Of a stretch of 64,000 nucleotides of DNA, positions 7,998 to 15,634 are shown piece after piece. The notes beneath the pieces were generated by a model. The model was given only the letters and a program-made list of their open reading frames with translations, was not told the DNA's origin and made no database searches. Origin of the DNA: Lentzea jiangxiensis (GTDB lineage Bacteria > Actinomycetota > Actinomycetes > Mycobacteriales > Pseudonocardiaceae). A program made the translations under genes and the position numbers. How positions within the stretch are numbered: the first letter of the stretch is position 1; every line of letters starts with the position of its first letter. The stretch lies in NCBI RefSeq assembly GCF_900104175.1, contig NZ_FNIX01000005.1, positions 186,001 through 250,000 on the forward strand. Direction: 5' to 3'.

Positions 7998-10484
7998 TCA
8001 GAGGCGGCCGACGTCCGTGACGACCACGACCGCCTCGCCGAGCTCGTCCGACGCCGCCAGGTCGACCTCGGCGTTGAAGCCCCAGTCCTTGTCCCCAGCC
8101 GGGTCCTCGAAGATCTGCCGGCACACCCAGCGCTCGCGCTCGACGTTGATGATCAGGAACGCCGGGCCGCGCGCGTTCGGGCCCGCGCCGATGTCCGAGT
8201 GCTCCTCGAAGTACGGCTCCAGCGCGTCCATCCACTCCTTGGCCGTCCAGCCCGACTCGTGGTCGAGCTCGCCCAGGGAGTACCAGTCGCGCTTGGCGGC
8301 CAGCTCGACGCGGCGGAACAGGGCGTTGCGGACGAGCACGCGGAACGCGCGGACGTTGCGGGTCACGGCCGGCGGCAGGTCGACGCGGACCTCCTCGGCC
8401 GGGGAGTCCGGGTTCGTGAGCTTCTCCCACTCGTCGATCAGCGACGAGTCGACCTGGCGGACCAGCTCGCCGAGCCACGAGATCAGGTCCTGCAACTCCT
8501 CGGTCTTCGCCTCCTCCGGCACCGTCTGCGACAGCGCCTTGTAGGCGTCGGCCAGGTACCGCAGGACGAGGCCCTCGGAGCGGGCGAGGCCGTAGAACGA
8601 CACGTACTCCGTGAACGTCATCGCCCGTTCGTACATGTCGCGCACGACGGCCTTGGGGGACAGCGAGTAGTCGCCGACCCACGGGTGACCACGGCGGTAG
8701 GTCAGGAACGCGGCGTCGAGCAGCTCGGCGAGCGGCTTCGGGTACGTGACCTCGTCCAGCAGCTCCATGCGCTGGTCGTACTCGATGCCGTCGGCCTTCA
8801 TCGCGCCGATCGCCTCGCCGCGGGCCTTGTGCTCCTGCGCGCCCAGGATCTGCCTCGGGTCGTCCAAAGTGGACTCGATCACCGACAGCACGTCCAGCGC
8901 GTAGCCGGGCGCCTCGCGGTCGAGCAGCTCGATCGCGGCCAGCGCGAACGGCGACAGCGGCTGGTTCAGCGCGAAGTTGAACTGCAGGTCGACGGTCAGG
9001 CTGAAGTCGTCGCCGTCGCGTTCCACGACACCCGCGGCGACCAGCGCCCGGTACATCGCGAGCGCGCGGCGGATGTGCCTGAGCTGCTTCGGGCGGTCCT
9101 CGTGGTTGTCCTCGAGCAGGTGCCGCATCGCCTGGAACGCGCCGCCGCCGGGGCGGCCGATCACGTTGAGCAGCATGGCGTGCGAGACCTGGAACGACGA
9201 CGTCAGCGGCTCCGGTTCGGCGCCGACGAGCCGTTCGAACGTCGACTCGCTCCACGACACGAACCCGTCCGGGGCCTTCTTGCGGACGACCTTGCGGCGC
9301 TTCTTCGGGTCCTCGCCGGCCTTCGCCAGTGCCTTGATGTTCTCGACCTCGTGCTCGGGCGCCTGCACGACGACCGTGCCGATGGTGTCGTAGCCCGCGC
9401 GGCCCGCCCGCCCGGCGATCTGGTGGAACTCGCGGGCCTTGAGGATGCGGGTGCGCTGGCCGTCGTACTTCGACAACGCCGTGAAGACGACCGTGCGGAT
9501 CGGCACGTTGATGCCGACGCCGAGGGTGTCCGTGCCGCAGATGACCTTGAGCAGGCCCGCCTGGGCGAGCTGTTCGACCAGGCGGCGGTACTTCGGCAGC
9601 ATGCCGGCGTGGTGCACGCCGATGCCGTGCCGGACCAGCCGCGACAGCGTCTTGCCGAAGCCGGAGGAGAAGCGGAAGTTGCCGATCGTCGAGGCGATCT
9701 GCTCCTTCTCCGCCTTCGTGGCGACGTTGACGCTCATCAGCGACTGCGCGCGCTCCAGCGCGGCGGCCTGTGTGAAGTGCACGACGTAGATCGGCGCCTC
9801 GCGACCGTGGAGCAGGTCTTCGATCGTCTCGTGCAACGGCGTGGTGACGTACTGGTAGTTGAGCGGCACCGGCCGTTGCGCCGAGCGGACCACCGCCGTC
9901 GGCCTGCCGGTGCGCCGCGTCAGGTCCTTCTCGAAGAACGCGACGTCGCCGAGCGTCGCCGACATCAGCAGGAACTGCGCCTGCGGCAGCTCGACGATCG
10001 GCACCTGCCAGGCCCAGCCGCGGTCGGGCTCGCTGTAGAAGTGGAACTCGTCCATCACGACCTGGCCGACGTCGGCCTCCGCGCCGTCGCGCAGCGCGAT
10101 GTTCGCGAGGATCTCCGCGGTGCAGCAGATGATGGGCGCCTGGTCGTTCACCGAGGCGTCGCCGGTCATCATGCCGACGTTCTCCGGCCCGAACACCTCG
10201 CACAGCGCGAAGAACTTCTCCGAGACCAGGGCCTTGATCGGCGCGGTGTAGAAGCTGCGCTGGTTGCCCGCCATCGCGACGAGGTGGGCGCCGATGGCCA
10301 CCAGGCTCTTGCCGGACCCCGTGGGGGTGCTGAGGATGACGTTGGCCCCCGAGACGAGCTCGATGACCGCCTCCTCCTGCGCCGGGTACAGCGCGAGGCC
10401 GCGCTCGGTCGCCCAGTGGGAGAAGGCGTCGAACAGTTCGTCTTCGTCGGCGATCGAGGTGAGCCGGTCCGTGAGTGCAGTCAT
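7998..10484 (-). CDS. DEAD/DEAH-box (Ski2-like) helicase with C-terminal DUF3516
   Basis: 828 residues. The N-terminal helicase core has Walker A TPTGSGKS, motif II in VVMDEFHF (DEFH), motif III LMSATLGD and motif VI QIAGRAGRAGYD. After about residue 430 comes the DUF3516 region typical of actinobacterial Ski2-like helicases, with a Lys/Arg-rich linker near 395-410. A role in RNA or DNA unwinding is expected; the physiological substrate is unknown. The start at 10484 lies 10 bp after the stop of the glutamine-synthetase-like gene, so the two are probably co-transcribed. Its stop is 8 bp from the convergent repeat-protein gene. Confidence 0.92.
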   Translation of the reverse strand: MTALTDRLTSIADEDELFDAFSHWATERGLALYPAQEEAVIELVSGANVILSTPTGSGKSLVAIGAHLVAMAGNQRSFYTAPIKALVSEKFFALCEVFGPENVGMMTGDASVNDQAPIICCTAEILANIALRDGAEADVGQVVMDEFHFYSEPDRGWAWQVPIVELPQAQFLLMSATLGDVAFFEKDLTRRTGRPTAVVRSAQRPVPLNYQYVTTPLHETIEDLLHGREAPIYVVHFTQAAALERAQSLMSVNVATKAEKEQIASTIGNFRFSSGFGKTLSRLVRHGIGVHHAGMLPKYRRLVEQLAQAGLLKVICGTDTLGVGINVPIRTVVFTALSKYDGQRTRILKAREFHQIAGRAGRAGYDTIGTVVVQAPEHEVENIKALAKAGEDPKKRRKVVRKKAPDGFVSWSESTFERLVGAEPEPLTSSFQVSHAMLLNVIGRPGGGAFQAMRHLLEDNHEDRPKQLRHIRRALAMYRALVAAGVVERDGDDFSLTVDLQFNFALNQPLSPFALAAIELLDREAPGYALDVLSVIESTLDDPRQILGAQEHKARGEAIGAMKADGIEYDQRMELLDEVTYPKPLAELLDAAFLTYRRGHPWVGDYSLSPKAVVRDMYERAMTFTEYVSFYGLARSEGLVLRYLADAYKALSQTVPEEAKTEELQDLISWLGELVRQVDSSLIDEWEKLTNPDSPAEEVRVDLPPAVTRNVRAFRVLVRNALFRRVELAAKRDWYSLGELDHESGWTAKEWMDALEPYFEEHSDIGAGPNARGPAFLIINVERERWVCRQIFEDPAGDKDWGFNAEVDLAASDELGEAVVVVTDVGRL

Positions 10485-10494
10485 CGCAGGTGAA

Positions 10495-11844
10495 CTATAG
10501 GTGGTACGCGTATTCGGTGAACTCCCAGTCGGTCACGAACCGCTGGAACCGGGCCACCTCCTCCCACTTGAAGTCCACATAGGACCGCACGAAGTCCTTG
10601 CCGAGCACCTCGACCATCGCCGTGTCCTCCTCCAGGTAGGCCAGCGCGTCGGGCAGGGTGGCGGGCAGCGTCGGGGCCTTCGACGGGTCGTAGCCGTAGC
10701 CCGCCGACGGCCGCGGCGGCTCGATCCGGTCGCGTATGCCCAGGTAGGTGGCGGTGATGAGGCCGGCGATGCCGAGGTAGGGGTTCGCGCTCGCGTCGCC
10801 GAGCCGCAGCTCCAGCCGGGTCGTGTCGCCGCGCTCGGCCGGCACCCGCAGCATCGCGCTGCGGTTGTCGAGGCCCCAGTCGATCAGCCAGGGCGCGAGC
10901 GAGTCCGGCCCGAACCGCTTGTACGAGTTGACCGTGGGGTTGAGCAGCGCGGCCAGCGCCGGGGCGTGCTCGAGGATGCCGCCGATCGCCCAGCGCGCCT
11001 CCTCCGACAGGCCGCTCGCGGTGCCCGGCGCCTGGAACGCGTTGCGGCCGTCCGCCTCGTGGCAGGACAGGTGCAGGTGGAAGCCGCTGCCGCCGCCGTC
11101 GTTGAACGGTTTGGCCATGAACGTCGCCATCCGGCCTTCCCGCCTGGCCAGCTCCTTGACGCTCGTCTTGAACCGGAACGCGCGGTCGGCCGCGTCCATG
11201 GCGGACGAGTGGACGAGGTTGATCTCGAACTGCCCGCCCGCGTACTCGTGGTTCCCGCCGGTCGTCTGGAGGCCCGCGCTGCTGAGCGTCCGAAGAGTTC
11301 TCAACAGATGACCGTCGGAATCACCGCGGCGGCCGGTCGCGTACACGTTGCCCGGCTCGTCGCAGTAGGGCCGCCACCCGTTCGGGCGATCTTCATCGGG
11401 TTCGCAGAGAAAATATTCCAACTCGGGGCCGACCACCGGGTGCAGCCCGGTGGTCTCGAATATTTCCAGTGCCCTGCGCAACACCTGCCGGGGCGATTCG
11501 TCCACAGGTCTTTCGTCAGCGGGGCTCACGGCGTCGCCGATGCACCACGCCACCCCCGGCTCCCAGGGGATCGGGAGCAGCGTGTCGAGGTCCGGGACCA
11601 CGATCACGTCGGGCAGCCCGGCGTCGAGCACACCCCCGTTCTCCGTGGTCTTGCCGCCGGGAGTCGTGCTGTACACGGCCCGGCAGAACGACAGCCCGCG
11701 GTGCACGACCGCAGGTAGGTGCTCCACCAGGACGTCACGGCCCCGGTCGGTGCCGAGCAGGTCGGGGAAGACGACGCGCACCACGTCGATCCCGTCCTCG
11801 CCGAGTCTTGCCGCGAGTTCCCGTGTCACCTGTTCACCGACCAC
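10495..11844 (-). CDS. Glutamine synthetase family ligase (non-canonical GlnA-like)
   Basis: 449 residues with class-I GS landmarks: GPELEYFL in the beta-grasp/catalytic region, the ATP-binding stretch NDGGGSGFHLHLS, NPTVNSYKRF, and an arginine-rich active-site run ending RLELRLGDASANPYL. The usual adenylylation loop was not found. Such divergent GS paralogues in actinomycetes (GlnA2/GlnA3/GlnA4 types) glutamylate polyamines or ethanolamine rather than ammonia; that substrate is inference here. GTG at 11844 follows GGAAAGG. A MarR regulator diverges from it across 289 bases, and a PLP decarboxylase lies beyond that, which fits an amine-metabolism cluster. Confidence 0.88.
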   Translation of the reverse strand: MVGEQVTRELAARLGEDGIDVVRVVFPDLLGTDRGRDVLVEHLPAVVHRGLSFCRAVYSTTPGGKTTENGGVLDAGLPDVIVVPDLDTLLPIPWEPGVAWCIGDAVSPADERPVDESPRQVLRRALEIFETTGLHPVVGPELEYFLCEPDEDRPNGWRPYCDEPGNVYATGRRGDSDGHLLRTLRTLSSAGLQTTGGNHEYAGGQFEINLVHSSAMDAADRAFRFKTSVKELARREGRMATFMAKPFNDGGGSGFHLHLSCHEADGRNAFQAPGTASGLSEEARWAIGGILEHAPALAALLNPTVNSYKRFGPDSLAPWLIDWGLDNRSAMLRVPAERGDTTRLELRLGDASANPYLGIAGLITATYLGIRDRIEPPRPSAGYGYDPSKAPTLPATLPDALAYLEEDTAMVEVLGKDFVRSYVDFKWEEVARFQRFVTDWEFTEYAYHL

Positions 11845-12133
11845 GTCGAACTACCTTTCCGGCACAGTGTGTCGCTGGCGCGGAGGGGATAACGTCGAGG
11901 AGCGAACGCTATGGACCCGTCCGTGGAGCAAAGACCAGCCGGTGCTCCGCACTCATCGTCCACCACGGGGCAACAGTCCGTAACTGGACGGGTGACGACC
12001 GTCACGAGATCATGCACGATGTGGGATCGTGATCACAGCGGTTGCGGACCGACTCGCACCACATCACAGACATAGTTCGGAACCGCAAGTATTGTGCCGG
12101 GAACACCTGAGCTCGAGCACGGGAGACTTTGAG

Positions 12134-12709
12134 TTGTCTGGTCACCACACGATTGCCGAGACCGAGAAAGCCGTCCAGGCCAAGCTCGGTGCGGTGCCGC
12201 TGCATCGCGAGCAGATGGCAGCGGTGTCGAACATCCACCGCGCCGCGACCGCGATCCGGCAGCACCTCGAGAACTCGGTGCTGCGCACCAGCGATCTGAC
12301 CTGGACCGGCTTCGTCGTGCTCTGGGTCGTGTGGATCTGGGGCGAGATGGAGACGCGCTACGTCGCCGAGGAGGCGGGCATCTCCAAGGGCACCCTGACG
12401 GGCGTCGCCAAGACGCTGCAGTCGCGGGGACTGCTGGAGCGCCTCGGCCACCCGACCGACGGGCGGCTCGCGGTCCTGCGGCTCACCCCCGAGGGTGAGG
12501 AGCTGATGGCCGACCTCTTCCCCAAGTTCAACGAGGAAGAGGTCTTCGTCAGCGACCCGCTGGAGTCGTCCGAGGCCCAGTCGCTGGCCGAGATGCTGCG
12601 CCGGATGGTGACGCACCTGGAGGCCAACGGCGAGCAGCGGCGCCTGGACCTGCGCGGCGACACGCCGTTGCCGCCTCGGCGGTCCGGGCGGCGGGCCAAG
12701 CACGGCTGA
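12134..12709 (+). CDS. MarR-family transcriptional regulator
   Basis: About 191 residues with a winged helix: a DLTWTGFVVLWVVW helix, the recognition region YVAEEAGISKGTLTGVAKTL, and a wing GRLAVLRLTPEG. The TTG at 12134 is preferred: GGGAG lies 8 bases upstream and the first helix follows soon after. An in-frame GTG at 12029 would add 35 residues with no recognisable fold. It diverges from the glutamine-synthetase-like gene, so the 11845-12133 gap probably holds its operator. The ligand is probably an amine or aromatic compound, inferred only from the neighbours. Confidence 0.85.
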   Translation: MSGHHTIAETEKAVQAKLGAVPLHREQMAAVSNIHRAATAIRQHLENSVLRTSDLTWTGFVVLWVVWIWGEMETRYVAEEAGISKGTLTGVAKTLQSRGLLERLGHPTDGRLAVLRLTPEGEELMADLFPKFNEEEVFVSDPLESSEAQSLAEMLRRMVTHLEANGEQRRLDLRGDTPLPPRRSGRRAKHG

Positions 12710-12725
12710 TCGTCGCGCCGTGCGC

Positions 12726-12752
12726 GGGCGACTCACCGGGGGTGAGTCGCCC
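12726..12752 (+). terminator. Terminator of the MarR gene
   Basis: Perfect 12-bp inverted repeat GGGCGACTCACC / GGTGAGTCGCCC with a GGG loop (12738-12740), starting 16 bases after the MarR stop. It probably also blocks read-through from the convergent decarboxylase gene. Confidence 0.85.
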
Positions 12753-12857
12753 AGTTCGGCGTTGGTTCGGGGGCCTGGATGCGCAGAGGGCTCAGCGGCG
12801 GTGACGCCGGGGAGACGTCCGCGGCGGGATGCGGGTATGGGCGGGCGTCGGGTGGCC

Positions 12858-12905
12858 GGGTCCTGTTCCGGCGGAGAGGTCACCTCCTGGGACGACGTCA
12901 CCCTT
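12858..12905. repeat. Dispersed intergenic repeat, copy 2
   Basis: Shares CTGTTCCGGCGGAG, GGTCACCT and GACGTCACC, in that order, with 1511-1556. The middle differs and is slightly longer. It lies 75 bases beyond the decarboxylase stop, inside the convergent MarR/decarboxylase gap (12710-12980). Apart from this repeat and the terminator at 12726-12752, that gap holds nothing recognised. Confidence 0.5.
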
Positions 12906-12980
12906 GCCGAGTGGTCGCCGCCGAGTGGCCGTCTTCGGCGTCATGTCCCGTTCACGGGGTGGTTCGCCTTCGGCTTGCCG

Positions 12981-14330
12981 TCAGAGCAGGCTGAGCACCC
13001 GCGCGTGCAGCGTGTCGAGGTAGTCCTCGGACTCCGGCTTCATCAGCACGCTGCGCAGCACCCGTGCGCCGTCCGCGTCGGCGGTCACCTCGGGGTGGCG
13101 GGCCGCGAACGCCTCCTTCGAGGCGCGTGCCACGCTCAGGAAGACCGGGTCGAGCGGGGCGTTCATGCCGGTCTCCATGACGCGGTGCGAGGCGGCGTCC
13201 ACCGCTGAGAGGCTCAGCGGGGTGGTGCGCGGGAAGTACGTGACGATGTCCAGTTCGGGTTCCTGGTAGAGCTCCAGGGCGTCGGACTCGCGGATCGTCG
13301 ACGCCCAGCGCACGGCTGCCCGTCGGCCTGCTGCCAGGACCTCGCCCAGGCCGTCGCGGGTCAGGGGGAGCAGACGCAGGGTCAGCCAGAGGCCGGCTGC
13401 GGCGGCACCGGCCCGGGAGCATTCCAGGCTGATCTCGCCCAGGTGCATCTCGTCGGACGTGAAGTACGTGTACGGGGAGTCGTGCAGGTAGAAGCGGCCC
13501 ACGGAGGAGTCGCGGAACAGGACCGCGCCGCAGCCGTAGGGCTGCAGGCCGTGCTTGTGCGGGTCCACCACCACCGAGTCGCACTCCGCGATGGCCTTCC
13601 ACGGTTCCGGTGCCAGGTCTGTGCCCGCCAGGAGGGTGAAGAAGCCTCCGTACGCTCCGTCCACGTGCACCCGTGCGTCGTAGCGGCGTGCCGCGTCCAG
13701 CACGAGGTGTACCGGTTCGATGGCGCCCAAAGCGGTGGTTCCCGGGGTGACCACGACCGTGCCGACCTTGCCGGTGCGCAGGAGGTCTTCCAGGGCGTCC
13801 AGGTCCATGCGGCCGCGGTCGTCCACGGGGACCGGGTGGCCCTTGATGCCGAGGACGCCGCACATGCGTGAGTGCGTGTAGTGCGCCTCGGAGGAGTAGG
13901 CGACGCCACGCGCCGGGTGCAGCGAGCGCGCCACGAAGAGGGCTTCGAGGTTCGCGATCGTGCCGCTGGAGGTGAGGTGGCCGAGGTGGCCTTCGTCATA
14001 GCCGAACATGGCCGCCAGGGAGTCGACGACCTCGCGTTCCATCGCCGCGGTGGCGGGGCCGCCGTCGAGGGCGTGGTTGTTCGGGTTGATCAGCATCGCG
14101 GAGAGGTAGCCGACCACCGCCGCGGGGTGCGGGGGCTTCAACATCTGGCCCGCGTAGCGCGGGTGGAAGAACGGGTAGTTGTCGCGCAGGCGGTCCTGCA
14201 GCTCGGCCAGCGCCGATCCGAAGACGGCCGGGTCGACGTGCAGCGACGAGTGGGGTGTGAAGGCGCCGTGCTCGGCGGTCCACTTCTCGTGGTTGGCCAC
14301 CGCCTCGTTGAGCCAGTGCTGAAGATCCAC
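12981..14330 (-). CDS. Pyridoxal-phosphate-dependent decarboxylase (group II)
   Basis: 449 residues of the aspartate-aminotransferase-fold decarboxylase group (glutamate/aromatic-amino-acid decarboxylase-like). The PLP lysine is in DPHKHGLQPYGCG. Upstream are LTSSGTIANLEAL (phosphate-binding turn) and the cofactor Asp in VHVDGAYGGF. The substrate amino acid cannot be told from sequence. GTG at 14330 follows GGGGTG at a good distance; GTG at 14342 or ATG at 14354 are alternatives adding 4-8 residues. With the GS-like ligase and MarR gene nearby it may supply or remove an amine. It stands alone on this strand. Confidence 0.88.
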   Translation of the reverse strand: MDLQHWLNEAVANHEKWTAEHGAFTPHSSLHVDPAVFGSALAELQDRLRDNYPFFHPRYAGQMLKPPHPAAVVGYLSAMLINPNNHALDGGPATAAMEREVVDSLAAMFGYDEGHLGHLTSSGTIANLEALFVARSLHPARGVAYSSEAHYTHSRMCGVLGIKGHPVPVDDRGRMDLDALEDLLRTGKVGTVVVTPGTTALGAIEPVHLVLDAARRYDARVHVDGAYGGFFTLLAGTDLAPEPWKAIAECDSVVVDPHKHGLQPYGCGAVLFRDSSVGRFYLHDSPYTYFTSDEMHLGEISLECSRAGAAAAGLWLTLRLLPLTRDGLGEVLAAGRRAAVRWASTIRESDALELYQEPELDIVTYFPRTTPLSLSAVDAASHRVMETGMNAPLDPVFLSVARASKEAFAARHPEVTADADGARVLRSVLMKPESEDYLDTLHARVLSLL

Positions 14331-14379
14331 CGCACACCCCACTCGTTCCCGCATCCGTCCGAATGTTCGAATTTGGACG

Positions 14380-14580
14380 TTACGGCAGACCCCAGCGCGA
14401 AGACGAGCCGTTGGCTTTCACATCACGTGCCGAGACGTCGGGCCGTGTGCCACGGCGCGCGATGATGGCGCTCTGACCTCGTCGAAGAGGGATTTCGACG
14501 GCAGTGCCGCGACTCCGGTGCTCCAGGCGGCGGCCGTGCGCGTCGCGGACGTCGACGTCGCCCGTGATCCCGTGCTCCAG
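14380..14580 (-). pseudogene. Possible C-terminal relic of a glycoside hydrolase-like gene
   Basis: An open minus-strand stretch encodes GDVDVRDAHGRRLE, then a VEIPLRRGQSAII strand and a WGLP end. It reads like the last beta-sandwich of a secreted glycoside hydrolase: balanced composition and regular strand spacing, unlike random antisense. No start or upstream domain exists; the frame before about 14580 is noise. The whole gap between decarboxylase and CbiM (14331-14666) contains only this and the CbiM promoter region. A very decayed gene is the best reading, but chance is possible. Confidence 0.25.
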
Positions 14581-14666
14581 CTGTGACGACCGCCGCGCTG
14601 TTGCCCGCAGATAGTTGTTGCACAGTTCTAGCCACAGCCGAGGTCGGGCAATTAGCGTCTGCCCAC

Positions 14667-15353
14667 ATGTCACCTGTTGCCATGCACATGAGCGACGGTC
14701 TGCTGAACGCGCCGGTCTCGGTCGCCTTCCTCGTCATCGCGGCACTCGGTGTCGGGTTCGCGTTGGTCAAGGCACGTGCGGACCTCGACGACCGCACGGC
14801 GCCGATGGCGGGCCTGGTGGCCACGTTCATCTTCGCCGTCCAGATGATCAACTTCCCGATCCTGCCCGGCGCCTCCGGCCACCTGCTCGGCGGTGCGCTC
14901 GCGGCGATCCTGGTCGGCCCGTACGTCGGCGCGCTGTGCGTGACGATCGTGCTCGTGGTGCAGGCCCTGCTGTTCGCGGACGGTGGTCTGACGGCGTTGG
15001 GGGCCAACGTCACGAACATGGCGCTGATCGGCACGGCGGCCGGGTTCCTCGTCGCCGTGGCGCTGCGGAAGTTCGCCCGGAAGGGCAAGGGCGGGCTCGC
15101 GGCCGTCGCCTTCGTCTCGGCGTTCGTGAACACGCTGCTCGCCGCGACGGGCTTCATCGTCGAGTACGCGATCGGCGGCGCCGGTGGCGTGGAGATCGGC
15201 AAGGTCGCGCTGCTGATGTGGGGCCTGCACGCGCTGATCGGCATCGGCGAGGGCCTGATCACCGCGGCCACCGTCACGTCGGTCGCCTCGATCCGCCCCG
15301 ACCTCGTCTTCCTGCTGAAGGGCAACCGCAAGCCGCTGGAGGTGCGGTCGTGA
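14667..15353 (+). CDS. cbiM: Energy-coupling factor substrate-binding protein CbiM (cobalt/nickel)
   Basis: About 228 residues with six to seven hydrophobic helices. It has the diagnostic CbiM N terminus MHMSDGLLN, whose His and amino end bind Co2+/Ni2+, and the GASGHLLGG motif in a later loop. The MHM could itself be the start (ATG at 14682 or 14688); ATG at 14667 adds five residues. No Shine-Dalgarno site precedes either, so the mRNA may be leaderless. It is first of three overlapping genes. No B12 riboswitch was seen upstream. The metal, cobalt or nickel, is not decided by sequence. Confidence 0.88.
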   Translation: MSPVAMHMSDGLLNAPVSVAFLVIAALGVGFALVKARADLDDRTAPMAGLVATFIFAVQMINFPILPGASGHLLGGALAAILVGPYVGALCVTIVLVVQALLFADGGLTALGANVTNMALIGTAAGFLVAVALRKFARKGKGGLAAVAFVSAFVNTLLAATGFIVEYAIGGAGGVEIGKVALLMWGLHALIGIGEGLITAATVTSVASIRPDLVFLLKGNRKPLEVRS

Positions 15354-15634
15354 AGAAGTTCTCCATCGGGTTCGCGTTCGTCTCGCTGCTGATCGCCGGG
15401 GTGCTGTCGTACTTCGCGTCCGGCGACCCGGACGGCCTCGACAAGACCGTCGAGGACACCGGCATCGCCGAGCACGCGCAGGAGCACCCGTTCGCCGGCG
15501 GCACGTTCGCCGACTACGCGCTCGGTGGCGACGACAGGTTCACCGGTCTCGCGGGCGTGCTCGGCGTGGTCGTCGTGCTGGCCCTCTCGTTCGGCCTGTT
15601 CTGGGTCCTGCGCAAGAAGTCCGGCGCACGGTGA
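15350..15634 (+). CDS. PDGLE-domain (CbiN-like) accessory membrane protein
   Basis: 94 residues: an N-terminal transmembrane helix (about 5-22), the PDGL signature in GDPDGLDKTVEDTG, a periplasmic stretch, and a second helix (about 63-87) ending RKKSGAR. PDGLE proteins replace or pair with CbiN as the small component of cobalt/nickel ECF transporters. GTG at 15350 overlaps the CbiM stop (GTGA) and its stop overlaps the next gene's GTG, so all three are coupled. Confidence 0.85.
   Translation: MKKFSIGFAFVSLLIAGVLSYFASGDPDGLDKTVEDTGIAEHAQEHPFAGGTFADYALGGDDRFTGLAGVLGVVVVLALSFGLFWVLRKKSGAR

Noticed and set aside
14355..14666. A cobalamin riboswitch or a nickel/zinc regulator box before cbiM
   Set aside because: The conserved B12-box and core sequence were not found, and no box matching Nur or Zur consensus is present.
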